Source: Azospirillum thiophilum (GTDB taxonomy: Bacteria > Pseudomonadota > Alphaproteobacteria > Azospirillales > Azospirillaceae). Taken from it: a DNA stretch of 64,000 bases. The stretch covers positions 2,491,001-2,555,000 of the forward strand of contig NZ_CP012401.1 in the NCBI RefSeq assembly GCF_001305595.1, in the 5' to 3' direction. Positions 27,935-38,545 of the stretch are shown piece after piece. Each line of letters begins with the position of its first letter. Positions within the stretch are counted from its first letter, which is position 1. Under the pieces are notes generated by a model that made no database searches, was not told where the DNA came from, and saw only the letters and a program-made list of their open reading frames with translations. The position numbers and the translations under genes are program-made.

Positions 27935-29065
27935 ATGGCCCGCAAGGCGCCTTCGAAAACCCGCAAGTCTCCGCTCCCGCCCTTTCTGTCCAACCCCTTC
28001 GTCCTGGCGTTGGCCGCCGTCGCCGCGGTGTTCGCCGTGGCGATGGGGGTGGCAACCCTGACCGGCGGCCGGTCGGGAGGCGAGCGCGCCCAAACGGCGC
28101 CGGTGCAGCAGGCCGCCGTACAGCCTCCGCCGCTCCCAGCGGTCAAGGCCGAACCGACGGCCGCCGCCAAGCCTGCTGCCGCCCAGCAGGCGGCAGAGGG
28201 AGCGGCAGAGGGACCGGAGCAGGCCATGTCGGAGAAGCCGGCCCAGCAGGCCGCCGAACCGCGCCCGCCCGTCACCAATGTTGCGATGCTGCCGCCTCCC
28301 AGCCCGCCGGCGCTGCCGACGGTCCAGGCCCCGCCCGGCAACGCCGCGCTGTGGCGCCGGAACGCCTTGCCGACCGAGGTGCCGCCGGGCAGGCCGATGA
28401 TCGCCATCGTCATCGACGACATGGGGCTGGACCGCAAACGGTCGACACGGATGGCGGCGCTGCGCGGCCCGCTGACCCTGTCCTGGCTGCCCTATGCCCG
28501 CGATCTGCCGGCGCAGGCCGGATCCGCCCGCGCCAACGGGCACGAACTGATGCTGCACATGCCGATGGAGCCCAGCGTCAAGGCCGACCCCGGCCCCAAC
28601 GCCCTGCTGGTGTCGCTGGACAAGGGCGAGGTCATCAGGCGTTTCCGCGCCGCGCTGGACAGCTTCGACGGCTATGTCGGGGTCAACAACCACATGGGCA
28701 GCCGCTTCACCGCCGACCGCGCGGCGCTGGCTCCGGTGCTGGCCGAACTGCACCGCCGCGGCCTGCTGTGGCTGGACAGCCGGACCACGCCCAACAGCGC
28801 CGGAATCGGCCTTGCGCGGGAATTGAAGATGCCCTGGGTCGGCCGGGACATCTTCCTCGACAATGTCGAGACGGTAGCAGCGGTGAAGGCCCAGCTGGCG
28901 AAGGTGGAGCAGACGGCGAGGCACCAGGGCTATGCCGTCGCCATCGGTCATCCGCACGATGCGACAATCGACGCTCTGGCATCCTGGCTGCCGGAGGTGC
29001 AAAAGCGTGGCTTCGTACTTGTCCCGGTCAGCGCCGTGGTGCGGATGCACCATGCCGGTGGCTGA
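27935..29065 (+). CDS. Divergent polysaccharide deacetylase (YibQ-like)
   Basis: A 376-residue protein. One N-terminal membrane anchor (about 20-42) precedes a 110-residue Pro/Ala-rich linker and a divergent NodB-like deacetylase domain. The domain starts at MIAIVIDDMGLD (metal Asp pair) and contains HELMLHMPMEP, VGVNNHMGSRFT and AIGHPHDATI. It is probably periplasmic and acts on a cell-wall or surface polysaccharide; many relatives sit by peptidoglycan hydrolase genes. The start is uncertain. The ATG at 27935 has an AGGA-like site, while 27920 is five codons earlier. Confidence 0.82.
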   Translation: MARKAPSKTRKSPLPPFLSNPFVLALAAVAAVFAVAMGVATLTGGRSGGERAQTAPVQQAAVQPPPLPAVKAEPTAAAKPAAAQQAAEGAAEGPEQAMSEKPAQQAAEPRPPVTNVAMLPPPSPPALPTVQAPPGNAALWRRNALPTEVPPGRPMIAIVIDDMGLDRKRSTRMAALRGPLTLSWLPYARDLPAQAGSARANGHELMLHMPMEPSVKADPGPNALLVSLDKGEVIRRFRAALDSFDGYVGVNNHMGSRFTADRAALAPVLAELHRRGLLWLDSRTTPNSAGIGLARELKMPWVGRDIFLDNVETVAAVKAQLAKVEQTARHQGYAVAIGHPHDATIDALASWLPEVQKRGFVLVPVSAVVRMHHAGG

Positions 29066-29089
29066 CCCGGAGCCGATGGAGCTTTGACG

Positions 29090-29296
29090 ATGGCCGATGC
29101 GTACAAGGTGGATGGGATGACCTGCGGCGGCTGCGCCCGCTCGGTCTCGAACGCGATCACCAAGGCGGCGCCCGACGCCGCCGTCACCGTGGACCTTGCC
29201 ACCGGCACCGTGCTGGTCGAGGGCGGCATCCCGGCGGACACCGTGCGCGAGGCGGTCGAGGCCGCCGGCTTCGATTTCGGCGGGCCGGCGGCGTAG
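29090..29296 (+). CDS. Heavy-metal-associated (CopZ-like) copper-binding protein
   Basis: A 68-residue single HMA domain with the copper site MTCGGC at residues 9-14 and the usual beta-alpha-beta-beta-alpha-beta pattern. It would carry Cu(I) in the cytoplasm, normally to a CopA-type ATPase, but none is nearby. The ATG at 29090 follows GGAG at suitable distance; a TTG two codons earlier is the other option. Confidence 0.88.
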   Translation: MADAYKVDGMTCGGCARSVSNAITKAAPDAAVTVDLATGTVLVEGGIPADTVREAVEAAGFDFGGPAA

Positions 29297-29409
29297 AGCT
29301 GCGCCGCTTGCCCTGTCTTGAGTGCGGCGCAACAAAGCCGTTTTAAATTTATGGTCTTTGCAGGATAATCGGGCCGGCGCGATCCGCCCGACCGTCCAGC
29401 GAGGTCCCG

Positions 29410-29640
29410 ATGCCGCTCTATAGCTACCGCTGCAACGACTGCGGCCATGGGTTCGAGACCCTGGTCCGTTCCGGCGACACGCCCGCCTGTCCCTCCTGCG
29501 GCAGTGCCGGGCTGTCCCGCCAGATGTCGAACGTCGCGCCGGAGGGCAAGTCCGGCGCCGTCGTCCAGTCGGCCCGCCGGATGGCGGCCAAGCAGGGGCA
29601 TTTCAGCAATTACGGGCGGTCGGAACGGCCGAAGGGGTGA
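29410..29640 (+). CDS. FmdB-family zinc ribbon protein
   Basis: A 76-residue protein starting MPLYSYRCNDCGHGFE, with a second CPSCGS pair: a Cys4 zinc ribbon. The tail is basic and flexible. FmdB-type proteins are putative regulators; their exact role is unsettled. The gene has its own upstream AT-rich stretch (TTTTAAATTTATGG) that could hold a promoter. Confidence 0.88.
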   Translation: MPLYSYRCNDCGHGFETLVRSGDTPACPSCGSAGLSRQMSNVAPEGKSGAVVQSARRMAAKQGHFSNYGRSERPKG

Positions 29641-29673
29641 GGGAAACTCCGCCGCGCCTTGCCGCGGCTTCCC

Positions 29674-31662
29674 CTACCGCCGCAAGTCGCGGTCCAGGTT
29701 CGGTTCCGCCCGGTCGCCGTTCAGCCGGGCGCGGTAGACCTGCACGGCCTCCAGCACGCGCTGAACATAGTTTCGGGTCTCCGAGATCGGGATCAGCTCG
29801 ATCCAATCGACCACGTCCACCGCCTCGGTGCGGGGATCGCCATAGGTCTGGATCCATTGGCGCACCCGGTTCGGCCCGGCATTGTAGCCGGCGATCGCCA
29901 TCACCCAGGAGCCGTTGAAGCGGTCGATCAGGTCGGCCAGATAGGCGGACCCGAGCGTGATGTTGTAGCCGGGATCGGCGGTCAGCCGGGCGTTGGTATG
30001 CTTCAGCCCCAGCTTGCCGGCCACCAGCTGCGCCGTCGCCGGCATCAGCTGCATCAGCCCGCGCGCACCGGCCGACGACACGATGGTCGGGTTGAAGGTG
30101 CTCTCCTGCCGGATTATGCCGTGGACCAGCGCAAGTTCGGGCGCCGCCGGGCGGGCGTCGATCATCGGATAGCCGGCATCGACCAGGAACACCTCGTTCT
30201 GCGCGGCGTCCTTGGCGGCGGCGACGGCGAGGTCGCGGCGGCCGACCTCGCTCGCCAGCCGGGCGGCCAGCACATAGTCGGCCGGGATCTTGGCATCGAG
30301 GCTGACGCGGCGGACGAAGCTGCCCAGCCGGTCGTCGGTGCTGCCGCCGATCTCCGCCAGCAGGCGGGCGACACGCACCACCTCGCGCTTGTTGAAGGTC
30401 GCCGTGTCGGTGCTCGACACGGCCGGCGGCGGGGGCAGGGCGACGCTGCCGCCGGAGACATGGCGGAAGGCGAGCTGGCCATAGAAGGTGGTGGGGTAGG
30501 TCGCCGCCTTGGCGTACCAGTCACGCGCCGGCCCGGTCTCTCCCAGCGCTTCGGCGGCCCGGCCGCACCAGTAGGCGCCGCGTGCCTTGCTGATCGGCGC
30601 GGTGACCGAGCGAAAGAGCTTGTGGAAATGCGCGAAGGCCTCCGACGGCTTGTCGAGGAAGCGCAACGCCAGGAAGCCCGACAGGAACTCCGCGTCGGCG
30701 AAGGCGCTGCCCTCGCTCATGCCGTTGGTGCTGACCAGCCGGTAGGCGAGGTTGTGGTCGCCGCGCTCCATCGCCCGGCGGGCCAGCAGATGGCGCTCCG
30801 ACCACCAGGATTGCGGCCGGCCCATGTCGTTGCCGGCCTTGGCGATGATCTCCAGCGCGCCGGCATCGTCGCCGCGGCGGCGCAGATAGCGGGCGCGGTC
30901 GAACATCAGGCCGGGATCGTCGCGCAGGGCCGGGGTGACGCGCGACAGCGCCGCCTCGGCGCCGGCGCTGTCGCCGTCCAGCGCGATGCGCGCCTCGATC
31001 AGCGTGTCGTACGCCTCGTCGAAGAAGGGCAGCATGCGGCGCACCGGCGCCTCCTGCCTGGCCCAGAGCAGCCGGTCGATGCGGGCCTTGTGGTCCTGCT
31101 GGCGCAGATAGGGGGTATAGCGGGCGAGGAAGGTCGCCTCCTCGTCCGCGCCCAGGATGGAGTCGGCCCAGCGCTGGCGGATCAGGGTGGTCGCCCGCTC
31201 CACGCTGCCGGTGGCGATCAGCGCGTCGGCGTAGCGGACGAAGCCGTCGTTGGTCTGCGGCGGGTTCTGGCGGAACCACTCCACCACGTCGGCGGGCGGC
31301 AGATCCGGCATCGCCATTTCCGCCTGCCGGCGCAGTCCCGCCATGTTCGGCCAGTCCGGATTTTCGCGGACGAAGGCGGCGATGTCGGCGAAGCTGCCGC
31401 CGCCGGGGCTGGCCAGCGCCATCCAGCGGATGACCTTGGCCGGCAGCGGGTCACGTGCCTGCGACGCGACGCCCTGCGCCTCGGCCAGTCTATCGCCGTC
31501 GGCCAGCTTGAAGGCTTCGCGATAGATCGCGATGTCCTGGGGGCTCAGCGCGGCTGCCGCCGGAAGGGCGCCGGGAAGCGCGGCGATCAGGGCGAGGAGA
31601 CCTGCGAAAACAGCGGTCCGGGCGCTCTTGCCGATGACGGCGGGGAGGGATAATGTGCGCAA
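29674..31662 (-). CDS. Soluble lytic murein transglycosylase (Slt70-like)
   Basis: A 662-residue periplasmic muramidase-type enzyme. A signal peptide (about 14-38) precedes a long superhelical alpha domain built of TPR-like repeats, then an SLT catalytic domain near residue 500. The domain has the catalytic Glu in [30 protein letters not shown], followed by [12 protein letters not shown] and [13 protein letters not shown]. It cleaves the MurNAc-GlcNAc bond, forming 1,6-anhydro ends. No ATG lies before the signal sequence; the TTG at 31662, preceded by GGAAAAAAGAG, is the best start. Its 5' end is only 36 bases from dapA on the other strand. Confidence 0.9.
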   Translation of the reverse strand: MRTLSLPAVIGKSARTAVFAGLLALIAALPGALPAAAALSPQDIAIYREAFKLADGDRLAEAQGVASQARDPLPAKVIRWMALASPGGGSFADIAAFVRENPDWPNMAGLRRQAEMAMPDLPPADVVEWFRQNPPQTNDGFVRYADALIATGSVERATTLIRQRWADSILGADEEATFLARYTPYLRQQDHKARIDRLLWARQEAPVRRMLPFFDEAYDTLIEARIALDGDSAGAEAALSRVTPALRDDPGLMFDRARYLRRRGDDAGALEIIAKAGNDMGRPQSWWSERHLLARRAMERGDHNLAYRLVSTNGMSEGSAFADAEFLSGFLALRFLDKPSEAFAHFHKLFRSVTAPISKARGAYWCGRAAEALGETGPARDWYAKAATYPTTFYGQLAFRHVSGGSVALPPPPAVSSTDTATFNKREVVRVARLLAEIGGSTDDRLGSFVRRVSLDAKIPADYVLAARLASEVGRRDLAVAAAKDAAQNEVFLVDAGYPMIDARPAAPELALVHGIIRQESTFNPTIVSSAGARGLMQLMPATAQLVAGKLGLKHTNARLTADPGYNITLGSAYLADLIDRFNGSWVMAIAGYNAGPNRVRQWIQTYGDPRTEAVDVVDWIELIPISETRNYVQRVLEAVQVYRARLNGDRAEPNLDRDLRR

Positions 31663-31698
31663 CTCTTTTTTCCAGCTAAGCCGACTGAGGAGGCAGCC

Positions 31699-32574
31699 AT
31701 GTTCCACGGTTCCATCGTCGCCCTTCTGACTCCGTTCAAGGGCGGGAAAGTGGACGAGAAGGCCTTCCAGTCCTTCGTTGAGTGGCAGGTCGCCCAGGGT
31801 ACCCACGGTCTGGTGCCCTGCGGCACGACCGGCGAGTCGCCGACCCTCTCCCACGAGGAACACAACCGCGTCGTGGAGCTGTGCATCGAGGCGGCCGGCG
31901 GCAAGGTCCCGGTGATGGCCGGAACCGGTTCCAACTCGACCGACGAGGCGATCGCGCTGACCCGCCATGCCAGGCAGGCGGGCGCGCAGGCGGCGCTCGT
32001 GGTCACGCCCTATTACAACAAGCCGTCCCAGGAAGGTCTGTACCAGCATTTCAAGGCGATCCATGACGCGGCGGATTTGCCGATCTTCATTTACAACATT
32101 CCCGGCCGCAGTGTCGTGGATATGTCTGTGGCGACGATGGCGCGGCTGGCGAAGCTGCCCAACATCGTCGGCGTGAAGGACGCCACCGCCGATCTGGCCC
32201 GCCCGTCGCGCCTGCTGCAGGATGTCGGTACCGACTTCATCCAACTGTCGGGCGAGGACGCCACCGCGCTGGCCTTCAACGCGCAGGGCGGGGTGGGGTG
32301 CATCTCGGTGACCGCCAACATCGCCCCGGCGCTGTGTTCGGCCATGCAGACTGCCTGGGCCGAGGGCGACCTCAAGGAGGCCTTCCGCCTGCGCGACGTG
32401 CTGGCCCCGCTGCACGATTCGATGTTCGTGGAGACCAGCCCGGCCCCGGTGAAGTTCGCCGCCAGCCTGCTCGGGTTGTCGACCGACGAGGTCCGCCTGC
32501 CGCTGGTCACCGCGACCGATACCGCCCGCGCCGCCGTGCGTGCGGCCATGAGCAAAGCCGGCCTGCTGTCCTGA
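31699..32574 (+). CDS. dapA: 4-hydroxy-tetrahydrodipicolinate synthase
   Basis: A 291-residue TIM-barrel aldolase that condenses pyruvate with aspartate semialdehyde, the first committed step to lysine and diaminopimelate. Key parts are GTTGESPTL, the Tyr in YNIPGR, and the Schiff-base Lys in VGVKDAT. GAGGAGG precedes the ATG. smpB and the methyltransferase gene follow closely, so the three probably form an operon. Confidence 0.96.
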   Translation: MFHGSIVALLTPFKGGKVDEKAFQSFVEWQVAQGTHGLVPCGTTGESPTLSHEEHNRVVELCIEAAGGKVPVMAGTGSNSTDEAIALTRHARQAGAQAALVVTPYYNKPSQEGLYQHFKAIHDAADLPIFIYNIPGRSVVDMSVATMARLAKLPNIVGVKDATADLARPSRLLQDVGTDFIQLSGEDATALAFNAQGGVGCISVTANIAPALCSAMQTAWAEGDLKEAFRLRDVLAPLHDSMFVETSPAPVKFAASLLGLSTDEVRLPLVTATDTARAAVRAAMSKAGLLS

Positions 32575-32602
32575 CGGATGGCGGGGCCGCAAGGAGAGAG
32601 AC

Positions 32603-33076
32603 TTGGCGACGCGCGAGGAAGCAAAGAAGTTCGCGGCACAGAACCGCCGCGCGCGATTCGACTTCTTCATCGACGATGTCCTTGAGGCCGGCATCATGCT
32701 GACCGGGACTGAGGTGAAGTCGCTGCGGGGCGGCCGTGCCAGTGTGAACGAGGCCTATGCCGGCCTGAAGGGCGGGGAGCTGTTCCTGTTCAACGCGTAC
32801 ATCCCCGAATATCTCCAGGCCGGCCGCATCGATCAGCACGAGCCGAAGCGGCCGCGCAAGCTGCTGGTCCGCCGCCGCGAGCTGGACAAGCTCGCGGCCG
32901 GCATCAAGCAGAAGGGCGTGACGCTGATCCCGATGTCGGTCTATTTCAACGACCGCGGCATGGCCAAGGTCGAGATCGGCGTCGCCACCGGCAAGAAGAA
33001 GCACGACAAGCGCGAAAGCGATAAGGAGCGCAGCTGGCAGCGCGACAAGGCGCGGCTGATGCGCGACAAGGGCTGA
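32603..33076 (+). CDS. smpB: SsrA-binding protein
   Basis: A 157-residue SmpB, the partner of tmRNA in rescuing stalled ribosomes. It has the OB-fold core ([42 protein letters not shown]) and the basic C-terminal tail. The start codon is TTG at 32603, backed by an excellent AAGGAGAGAG site; MATREEAKK is the expected N-terminus. The tmRNA gene itself is not in the window. Confidence 0.95.
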   Translation: MATREEAKKFAAQNRRARFDFFIDDVLEAGIMLTGTEVKSLRGGRASVNEAYAGLKGGELFLFNAYIPEYLQAGRIDQHEPKRPRKLLVRRRELDKLAAGIKQKGVTLIPMSVYFNDRGMAKVEIGVATGKKKHDKRESDKERSWQRDKARLMRDKG

Positions 33077-33096
33077 AGGCAGGGGACTGAACCAAG

Positions 33097-34134
33097 GTGT
33101 CACGTCTGGACAACCGGGCCACCGACCGCGACTCGACCGTCGCCGCCGTGGCCGCCGAAGCCCTGTCCGAAATCCGTCCCCAGGGCCGCCTCCTCGTCGC
33201 CTTCGACAGCGACGGCGGCATCGCCGAGGCCCTGCGTGACGGCGGGGCGGAGGTCGTGGCATGGAACCGGCTCGCCAACGGCGGGCAGGCTGCGACGGCG
33301 TGGCCGGCGGAGGGTGCCTTCGACGGCGCGGTCCTGCGCCTGCCGCGCGGCTGGGCCGGATTCGGGATGGCGCTGCATGCGCTTGCCTCGCGCCTGCCGC
33401 CCGGCGCCCCGCTGTGGATCGCCGGCGGCAACGACGAGGGCATCACCAGCGCACCCAAGCATTTCGACGATCTGGCTGCTGAGCCGCAAACGTTGATCGT
33501 CAAGCGCCGCGCCCGCCTGCTCCAGACCCGCCGAACCGATGCGCCGGCACGGGGCGATCTGGAGGATTGGCGGGAAACCGTCACCCTGACGCTGCCCGAC
33601 CGGACGCCTCCCGATGGCGCTCTGGATCTGGTCTCCTATCCAGGGCTGTTCGCCCACGGTCATCTCGATGCCGGTACCGAATGCCTGCTGAAGGTGCTGC
33701 CCGAGGTCGCGGCCGGTACCCGCGTGCTCGATTTCGGCTGCGGCGCCGGGGTGATCGCCCGGGCTGTGTACGAGCGCCAGCCCGATGCGCCGCTGACCCT
33801 GCTGGACATCGATGCGGTCGCCCTGCATGCCGCCCGCCGGAATGTGCCGGATGCCGAACTGGTGCTGAGTGACGGCCTGTCCGGCCTCGGCACCCGCGAA
33901 CGATTCGGCCTCATCCTGTCCAATCCACCGCTCCACCGCGGCAAGGACGAGGATTTCGGCATGCTCGACGCGCTGGTTGCGGGGACGAAGCAGTATCTGA
34001 AGCTGCGCGGCACGCTGGTCGCGGTGACGCAGCGGACGGCCGGCGTCGGCAAGCTGTTCAAGACCGCCTTCGGTCACAGCGAAATGCTGCTGGAAACCCC
34101 GCAGTTCCAGGTCTGGGCCGGGAGCCCGAAATAA
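33097..34134 (+). CDS. 16S rRNA guanine-N2 methyltransferase, RsmC-like
   Basis: A 345-residue two-domain methyltransferase. The N-terminal pseudo-domain resembles RsmC/RsmD-type proteins, and the C-terminal catalytic domain has SAM motif I (VLDFGCGAGVIARAV near residue 210) and the base-flipping motif SNPPLH. RsmC methylates G1207 of 16S rRNA. The GTG start at 33097 has AGGGGA upstream; it lies 20 bases after smpB. Confidence 0.87.
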   Translation: MSRLDNRATDRDSTVAAVAAEALSEIRPQGRLLVAFDSDGGIAEALRDGGAEVVAWNRLANGGQAATAWPAEGAFDGAVLRLPRGWAGFGMALHALASRLPPGAPLWIAGGNDEGITSAPKHFDDLAAEPQTLIVKRRARLLQTRRTDAPARGDLEDWRETVTLTLPDRTPPDGALDLVSYPGLFAHGHLDAGTECLLKVLPEVAAGTRVLDFGCGAGVIARAVYERQPDAPLTLLDIDAVALHAARRNVPDAELVLSDGLSGLGTRERFGLILSNPPLHRGKDEDFGMLDALVAGTKQYLKLRGTLVAVTQRTAGVGKLFKTAFGHSEMLLETPQFQVWAGSPK

Positions 34135-34159
34135 CCTTTCGGCGCCGCCGAGTGCCGGC

Positions 34160-35143
34160 TCAGACGTTCACCCCCTTCATTCCCTCCGCCGTATAGCGCT
34201 CGCCTGCCGCCGCCCCCGGCGGCAGCGCGTCGCCCAGCGCCTTGACCTCGGCATCCGTCAGCGTCACCGCGGCGGCGGCGACATTCTCCTCCAGATACTT
34301 GATGCGCTTGGTTCCCGGGATCGGCAGGATCTTGGGGCCCTGGGCCAGCAGCCAGGCCAGGGCGATCTGACCGGCGGTGCAGCCCCTCTGCGCGGCGAGC
34401 GCCTTCACCCGCTCGACCAGCTCCATGTTGCGGTCGAGATTGCCGTCGGCGAAGCGCGGCGCGACGCGGCGGAAGTCGTTTTCGGCCAGCTGCTCGCGGC
34501 TGGTCACCGTGCCGGTCAGCATGCCGCGGCCGAGCGGGGCGTAGGCGACCAGCGACACTCCCAGCTCGCGGCAGGCCGGCAGTACCGCGGCTTCCACGTC
34601 GCGGGTCCACAGCGAATATTCGCTCTGCACCGCAGCGATCGGATGCACGGCATGGGCACGGCGAAGGGTGGCGGCCGACACCTCCGACAGGCCGAGCGCG
34701 CGGACCTTGCCGGCCTTCACCAGATCGGCCATGGCGCCGACGGTTTCCTCGACCGGCGTATCGGGATTCACGCGATGGGCGTAATAGAGGTCGATGGTCT
34801 CGACCCCCAGCCGTTTCAGCGAGGCGTCGCAGGCCTGGGCCACATAGGCGGCACTGGTGTCGATGCGGCGGGCATAGTCGCCGGGCCGGCGGACGATGCC
34901 GAACTTGGTGGCAACCGCCACGCGGTCGCGCTTGCCGGCCAGGAAGCGGGACAGCAGGGATTCGTTATGGCCAGCGCCATACATGTCGGCGGTGTCGTAA
35001 TGGGTAACGCCGAGCTCGAATGCCCGCTCCAGCGTGGCAAGCGACTGGGAATCGTCGGTCGGTCCGTAGAACTCCGACATGCCCATGCAGCCGAGCCCGA
35101 TCTCGCCGACGGAAAGAATGCCACCGATGTTGCGCTGTTTCAT
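34160..35143 (-). CDS. Aldo/keto reductase
   Basis: A 327-residue (beta/alpha)8 NADPH-dependent oxidoreductase. The catalytic tetrad is visible as Asp and Tyr in YDTADMYG, Lys in VATKFGI and His in [10 protein letters not shown]. The C-terminal cofactor loop has [12 protein letters not shown]. The closest style is the YajO/IolS-like AKR13 group. It diverges from a TetR regulator with a perfect operator between, so it is probably the regulator's target. The likely role is detoxifying reactive carbonyls. Confidence 0.92.
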   Translation of the reverse strand: MKQRNIGGILSVGEIGLGCMGMSEFYGPTDDSQSLATLERAFELGVTHYDTADMYGAGHNESLLSRFLAGKRDRVAVATKFGIVRRPGDYARRIDTSAAYVAQACDASLKRLGVETIDLYYAHRVNPDTPVEETVGAMADLVKAGKVRALGLSEVSAATLRRAHAVHPIAAVQSEYSLWTRDVEAAVLPACRELGVSLVAYAPLGRGMLTGTVTSREQLAENDFRRVAPRFADGNLDRNMELVERVKALAAQRGCTAGQIALAWLLAQGPKILPIPGTKRIKYLEENVAAAAVTLTDAEVKALGDALPPGAAAGERYTAEGMKGVNV

Positions 35144-35207
35144 CGCTTTACCCCTCCCATGCCGCGGCCGGGGGGATTACCCTGGGGGCCGGCGGCAGGC
35201 ATTACAC

Positions 35208-35223
35208 TACACTGTGCAGTGTA
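35208..35223. promoter_or_regulatory. Probable TetR operator between aldo/keto reductase and tetR genes
   Basis: TACACTG-TG-CAGTGTA is a perfect 7+2+7 inverted repeat, typical in size for a TetR-family site. It sits 64 bases upstream of the reductase start and 15 bases upstream of the regulator's ATG. One dimer bound here could repress both genes. Confidence 0.7.
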
Positions 35224-35238
35224 TTTCGAGGGCGGGGA

Positions 35239-35874
35239 ATGTCAACGGTTCATGCGGTGCGGGGTTCGGCGAAAAGGGATGCGGTGGTGGAGGCGGCGAC
35301 CCGCGCCTTCCTGACCCATGGCTACGAGGCATCGTCGATGGATGCCATCGCCGCCGATGCCGGCGTGTCGAAACGCACCGTCTACAATCATTTTCCTGGC
35401 AAGCGGGAGCTGTTCCGGGCGGTGGTCGCCGGCCTGTATGAGGGATTCAACAGCGACGGCGGCCAGACCCTGCGCCATGACCAGCCACCGGAACAGGCGT
35501 TGCCGGCCTTTCTGCGCTCGCTGCTGGCCCATATGGGCCAGCCTGAGGTCCAGGGCCTGCTGCGGCTGGTGATCGCCGAACACCAGCGTTTTCCCGAACT
35601 GACGCAGGATTATCTCGAGGGCAAGAGCCAGACCTATTCGCTGCTCAACGCCTATATCACCGCGCAACATGCACGCGGATCGCTCAACGCGCCGGATCCG
35701 CACATGGTGGCGGCGCAGCTGCTGGGCGGGCTGAAGGAGATGCTGTTCTGGCCGACCATGCTCGGCCTGCCGGTCACCGCCGACCCAGAACGGGTGATCG
35801 CCGATTCGGTGGCGGCGCTGGTCCGCGCCCATGGTGGTGGCCGGGTCAGCGCCCCCGCAATTCCGATGGATTGA
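35239..35874 (+). CDS. TetR/AcrR-family transcriptional regulator
   Basis: A 211-residue regulator. Its N-terminal helix-turn-helix (AATRAFLTHGYEASSMDAIAAD, AGVSKRTVYNHFPGKRELF) spans residues about 15-62. The rest is a helical ligand-binding domain, with an AefR-like TetR C-terminal character. The ATG at 35239 is preceded by GGGG. The 3' end overlaps the convergent AraC gene by 29 bases. It most likely represses the divergent aldo/keto reductase and itself. Confidence 0.9.
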   Translation: MSTVHAVRGSAKRDAVVEAATRAFLTHGYEASSMDAIAADAGVSKRTVYNHFPGKRELFRAVVAGLYEGFNSDGGQTLRHDQPPEQALPAFLRSLLAHMGQPEVQGLLRLVIAEHQRFPELTQDYLEGKSQTYSLLNAYITAQHARGSLNAPDPHMVAAQLLGGLKEMLFWPTMLGLPVTADPERVIADSVAALVRAHGGGRVSAPAIPMD

Positions 35875-36715
35875 CCCCGACCGCCGCGCGGATCCGCCTG
35901 GCGAAGTGGGAGCGGTTGGCGTAGCCGCAGGCTTCCGCGGCCTCCTGCACGCTCAGCCCTTCGCGCTCCAGCAGATCGCGTGCATGGGCGACCCGTTCCT
36001 CGGTCAGGATGCGGCGGACCGAAAAGCTTTCTTCCGCCAGCCGGCGGCGCAACGTGCCGGCGCTGAGATTCAGCGCGCCAGCGACCAGCGCCGCGGACCA
36101 GGGCCGTTCGGGCTGGGTACGCAACAACTGGCGCACCGCATCCGCCGTGCCGGTCGGCGCCACCGGGCCGAGCCACCAGACGCCGTCCTCCAGCATGGCC
36201 AGCAGAACCTCCATGCAGCGATGGTCCGCCAGCCTGGGAGGAAGCGGCGGATCGGCGGTCAGCCCGGCAGCGGCGTGTTGGATGGCATCGGTGAGGGCAG
36301 CCGTCAGGGTGACATGCCAATCCCGCGGCCGGGCACGCGGCGTCAGACCTTCGGTGCCGTGGGCCCGCAGCAGGCGCCGCACCATTTCGGCCGGAAACTC
36401 CAGCACCAGGGCGCGATAGCGGCCGGAGTCGCCGGGGTCGTTCACCACCGAACCACACCAGCCCGGCGGCAGCAGCATGGCGGTGCCGGTGGAAAAGCGG
36501 CGGGTGATGCCGGACCCGTCGGTCAAGTCCTTGGCACCCTCCAGCACCATGATCAGTGCCGTGCGCCCGATCCGAACGTCGGCCAGACGTTCCCGGTCAT
36601 GGGCGACGAAGGACCACAGCTCCGGCCGATGCGGCCGGTCGCCTCCGCCCGGACGAAGGTCGCGGGCGGCGAAGCGGGACAGGCGGGCGAGGAGGTCGGA
36701 AACCATGGCGATCAT
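35846..36715 (-). CDS. AraC-family transcriptional regulator
   Basis: A 289-residue regulator. The N-terminal cupin-like sensor domain (residues 20-170) precedes two C-terminal helix-turn-helix units (LNLSAGTLRRRLAEESFS and SVQEAAEACGYANRSHFARRIR). The nearest style is the AraC/XylS activators for amino acid or aromatic catabolism. Start candidates are ATG 36715 and ATG 36706; the former is reported. The target is unknown. Confidence 0.88.
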   Translation of the reverse strand: MIAMVSDLLARLSRFAARDLRPGGGDRPHRPELWSFVAHDRERLADVRIGRTALIMVLEGAKDLTDGSGITRRFSTGTAMLLPPGWCGSVVNDPGDSGRYRALVLEFPAEMVRRLLRAHGTEGLTPRARPRDWHVTLTAALTDAIQHAAAGLTADPPLPPRLADHRCMEVLLAMLEDGVWWLGPVAPTGTADAVRQLLRTQPERPWSAALVAGALNLSAGTLRRRLAEESFSVRRILTEERVAHARDLLEREGLSVQEAAEACGYANRSHFARRIRAAVGVNPSELRGR

Positions 36716-36749
36716 CCTATGGCCGGGGACGGCGGGCGATCAACGACCC

Positions 36750-37331
36750 TCAGCGGCCGTAGCGGGCCGTCAGCGTGGCCTTGGCGAGGCTGGCGGCGTT
36801 CAGGTTGAAGCCGACCATGGCACCGGACGCATCGGCCGGCAGCGGCAGACTGTCCACTTTCAAGGCGTGGACCGTAACGACATAGCGGTGCGGCTCGTCG
36901 CCCTGCGGCGGGCAGGGACCGCCATAGCCGAGTGTGCCGAAATCGGTGCGACTTTGCACGGCGCCCGCGGGCAGGGCAGGCTTCGCCGGATCTCCGGCCC
37001 CCGCCGGCAGGCCGCGGCTGTCGGCCGGCAGGTTGAACACCACCCAATGCCACCAGCCGCTGCCGGTCGGCGCGTCGGGATCGTAGACGGTGACGGCGAG
37101 GCTGCGGGTGCCGGCGGGCGGTTCGGTCCAGCTCAGGGCCGGGGACCGGTTGCCGCCGCTACAGCCGAATCCGGCGAAGACGTTCCGCTCCGGGATCGGT
37201 GAATTCCCGGTGAAGTCAGGGCTGCGCAGTTCGAAGGCCGCCGCAGGCGCGGCAGCGGATAGGGCAGCCAGCAGAATGGCCGCCGGCAGGATCGGACGGG
37301 CAAACGTCATGAAGGGGGTGGGGCGGACCAT
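36750..37331 (-). CDS. Secreted YbhB/YbcL-type PEBP (Raf kinase inhibitor-like) protein
   Basis: A 193-residue protein. After a signal peptide (cleavage near AAA-FELRS) comes a phosphatidylethanolamine-binding fold with SPALSWTEPPAGTRSLAVTVYDPDAP, WWHWVVFNLPAD and YGGPCPPQGDEPHRY. These are the residues that line its anion-binding pocket. Bacterial members have no settled function. GGAGACG precedes the ATG at 37331; an ATG at 37310 would still leave a usable signal peptide. Confidence 0.88.
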   Translation of the reverse strand: MVRPTPFMTFARPILPAAILLAALSAAAPAAAFELRSPDFTGNSPIPERNVFAGFGCSGGNRSPALSWTEPPAGTRSLAVTVYDPDAPTGSGWWHWVVFNLPADSRGLPAGAGDPAKPALPAGAVQSRTDFGTLGYGGPCPPQGDEPHRYVVTVHALKVDSLPLPADASGAMVGFNLNAASLAKATLTARYGR

Positions 37332-37422
37332 CGGGCGTCTCCATGCTTGGGGAATGCCCGGACGATACGGGGCTACGGATCGCCCCGCGGCCCCGGTCGG
37401 CTCAAATTCGGCTCCGAACCGC

Positions 37423-38463
<1,041 letters not shown>

Positions 38464-38545
38464 CTACGCCTTCCCGGATCGTGAACTCAAGCCGCCGGGT
38501 CGGCCGGCGGTCCCAAAGGACCATTGCGGCAGCCTCGCGCGGGCG

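Noticed and set aside
31663..32697. N-terminal extension of the lytic transglycosylase frame across dapA
   Set aside because: It runs antisense through dapA, and the signal peptide marks the true start near 31662.
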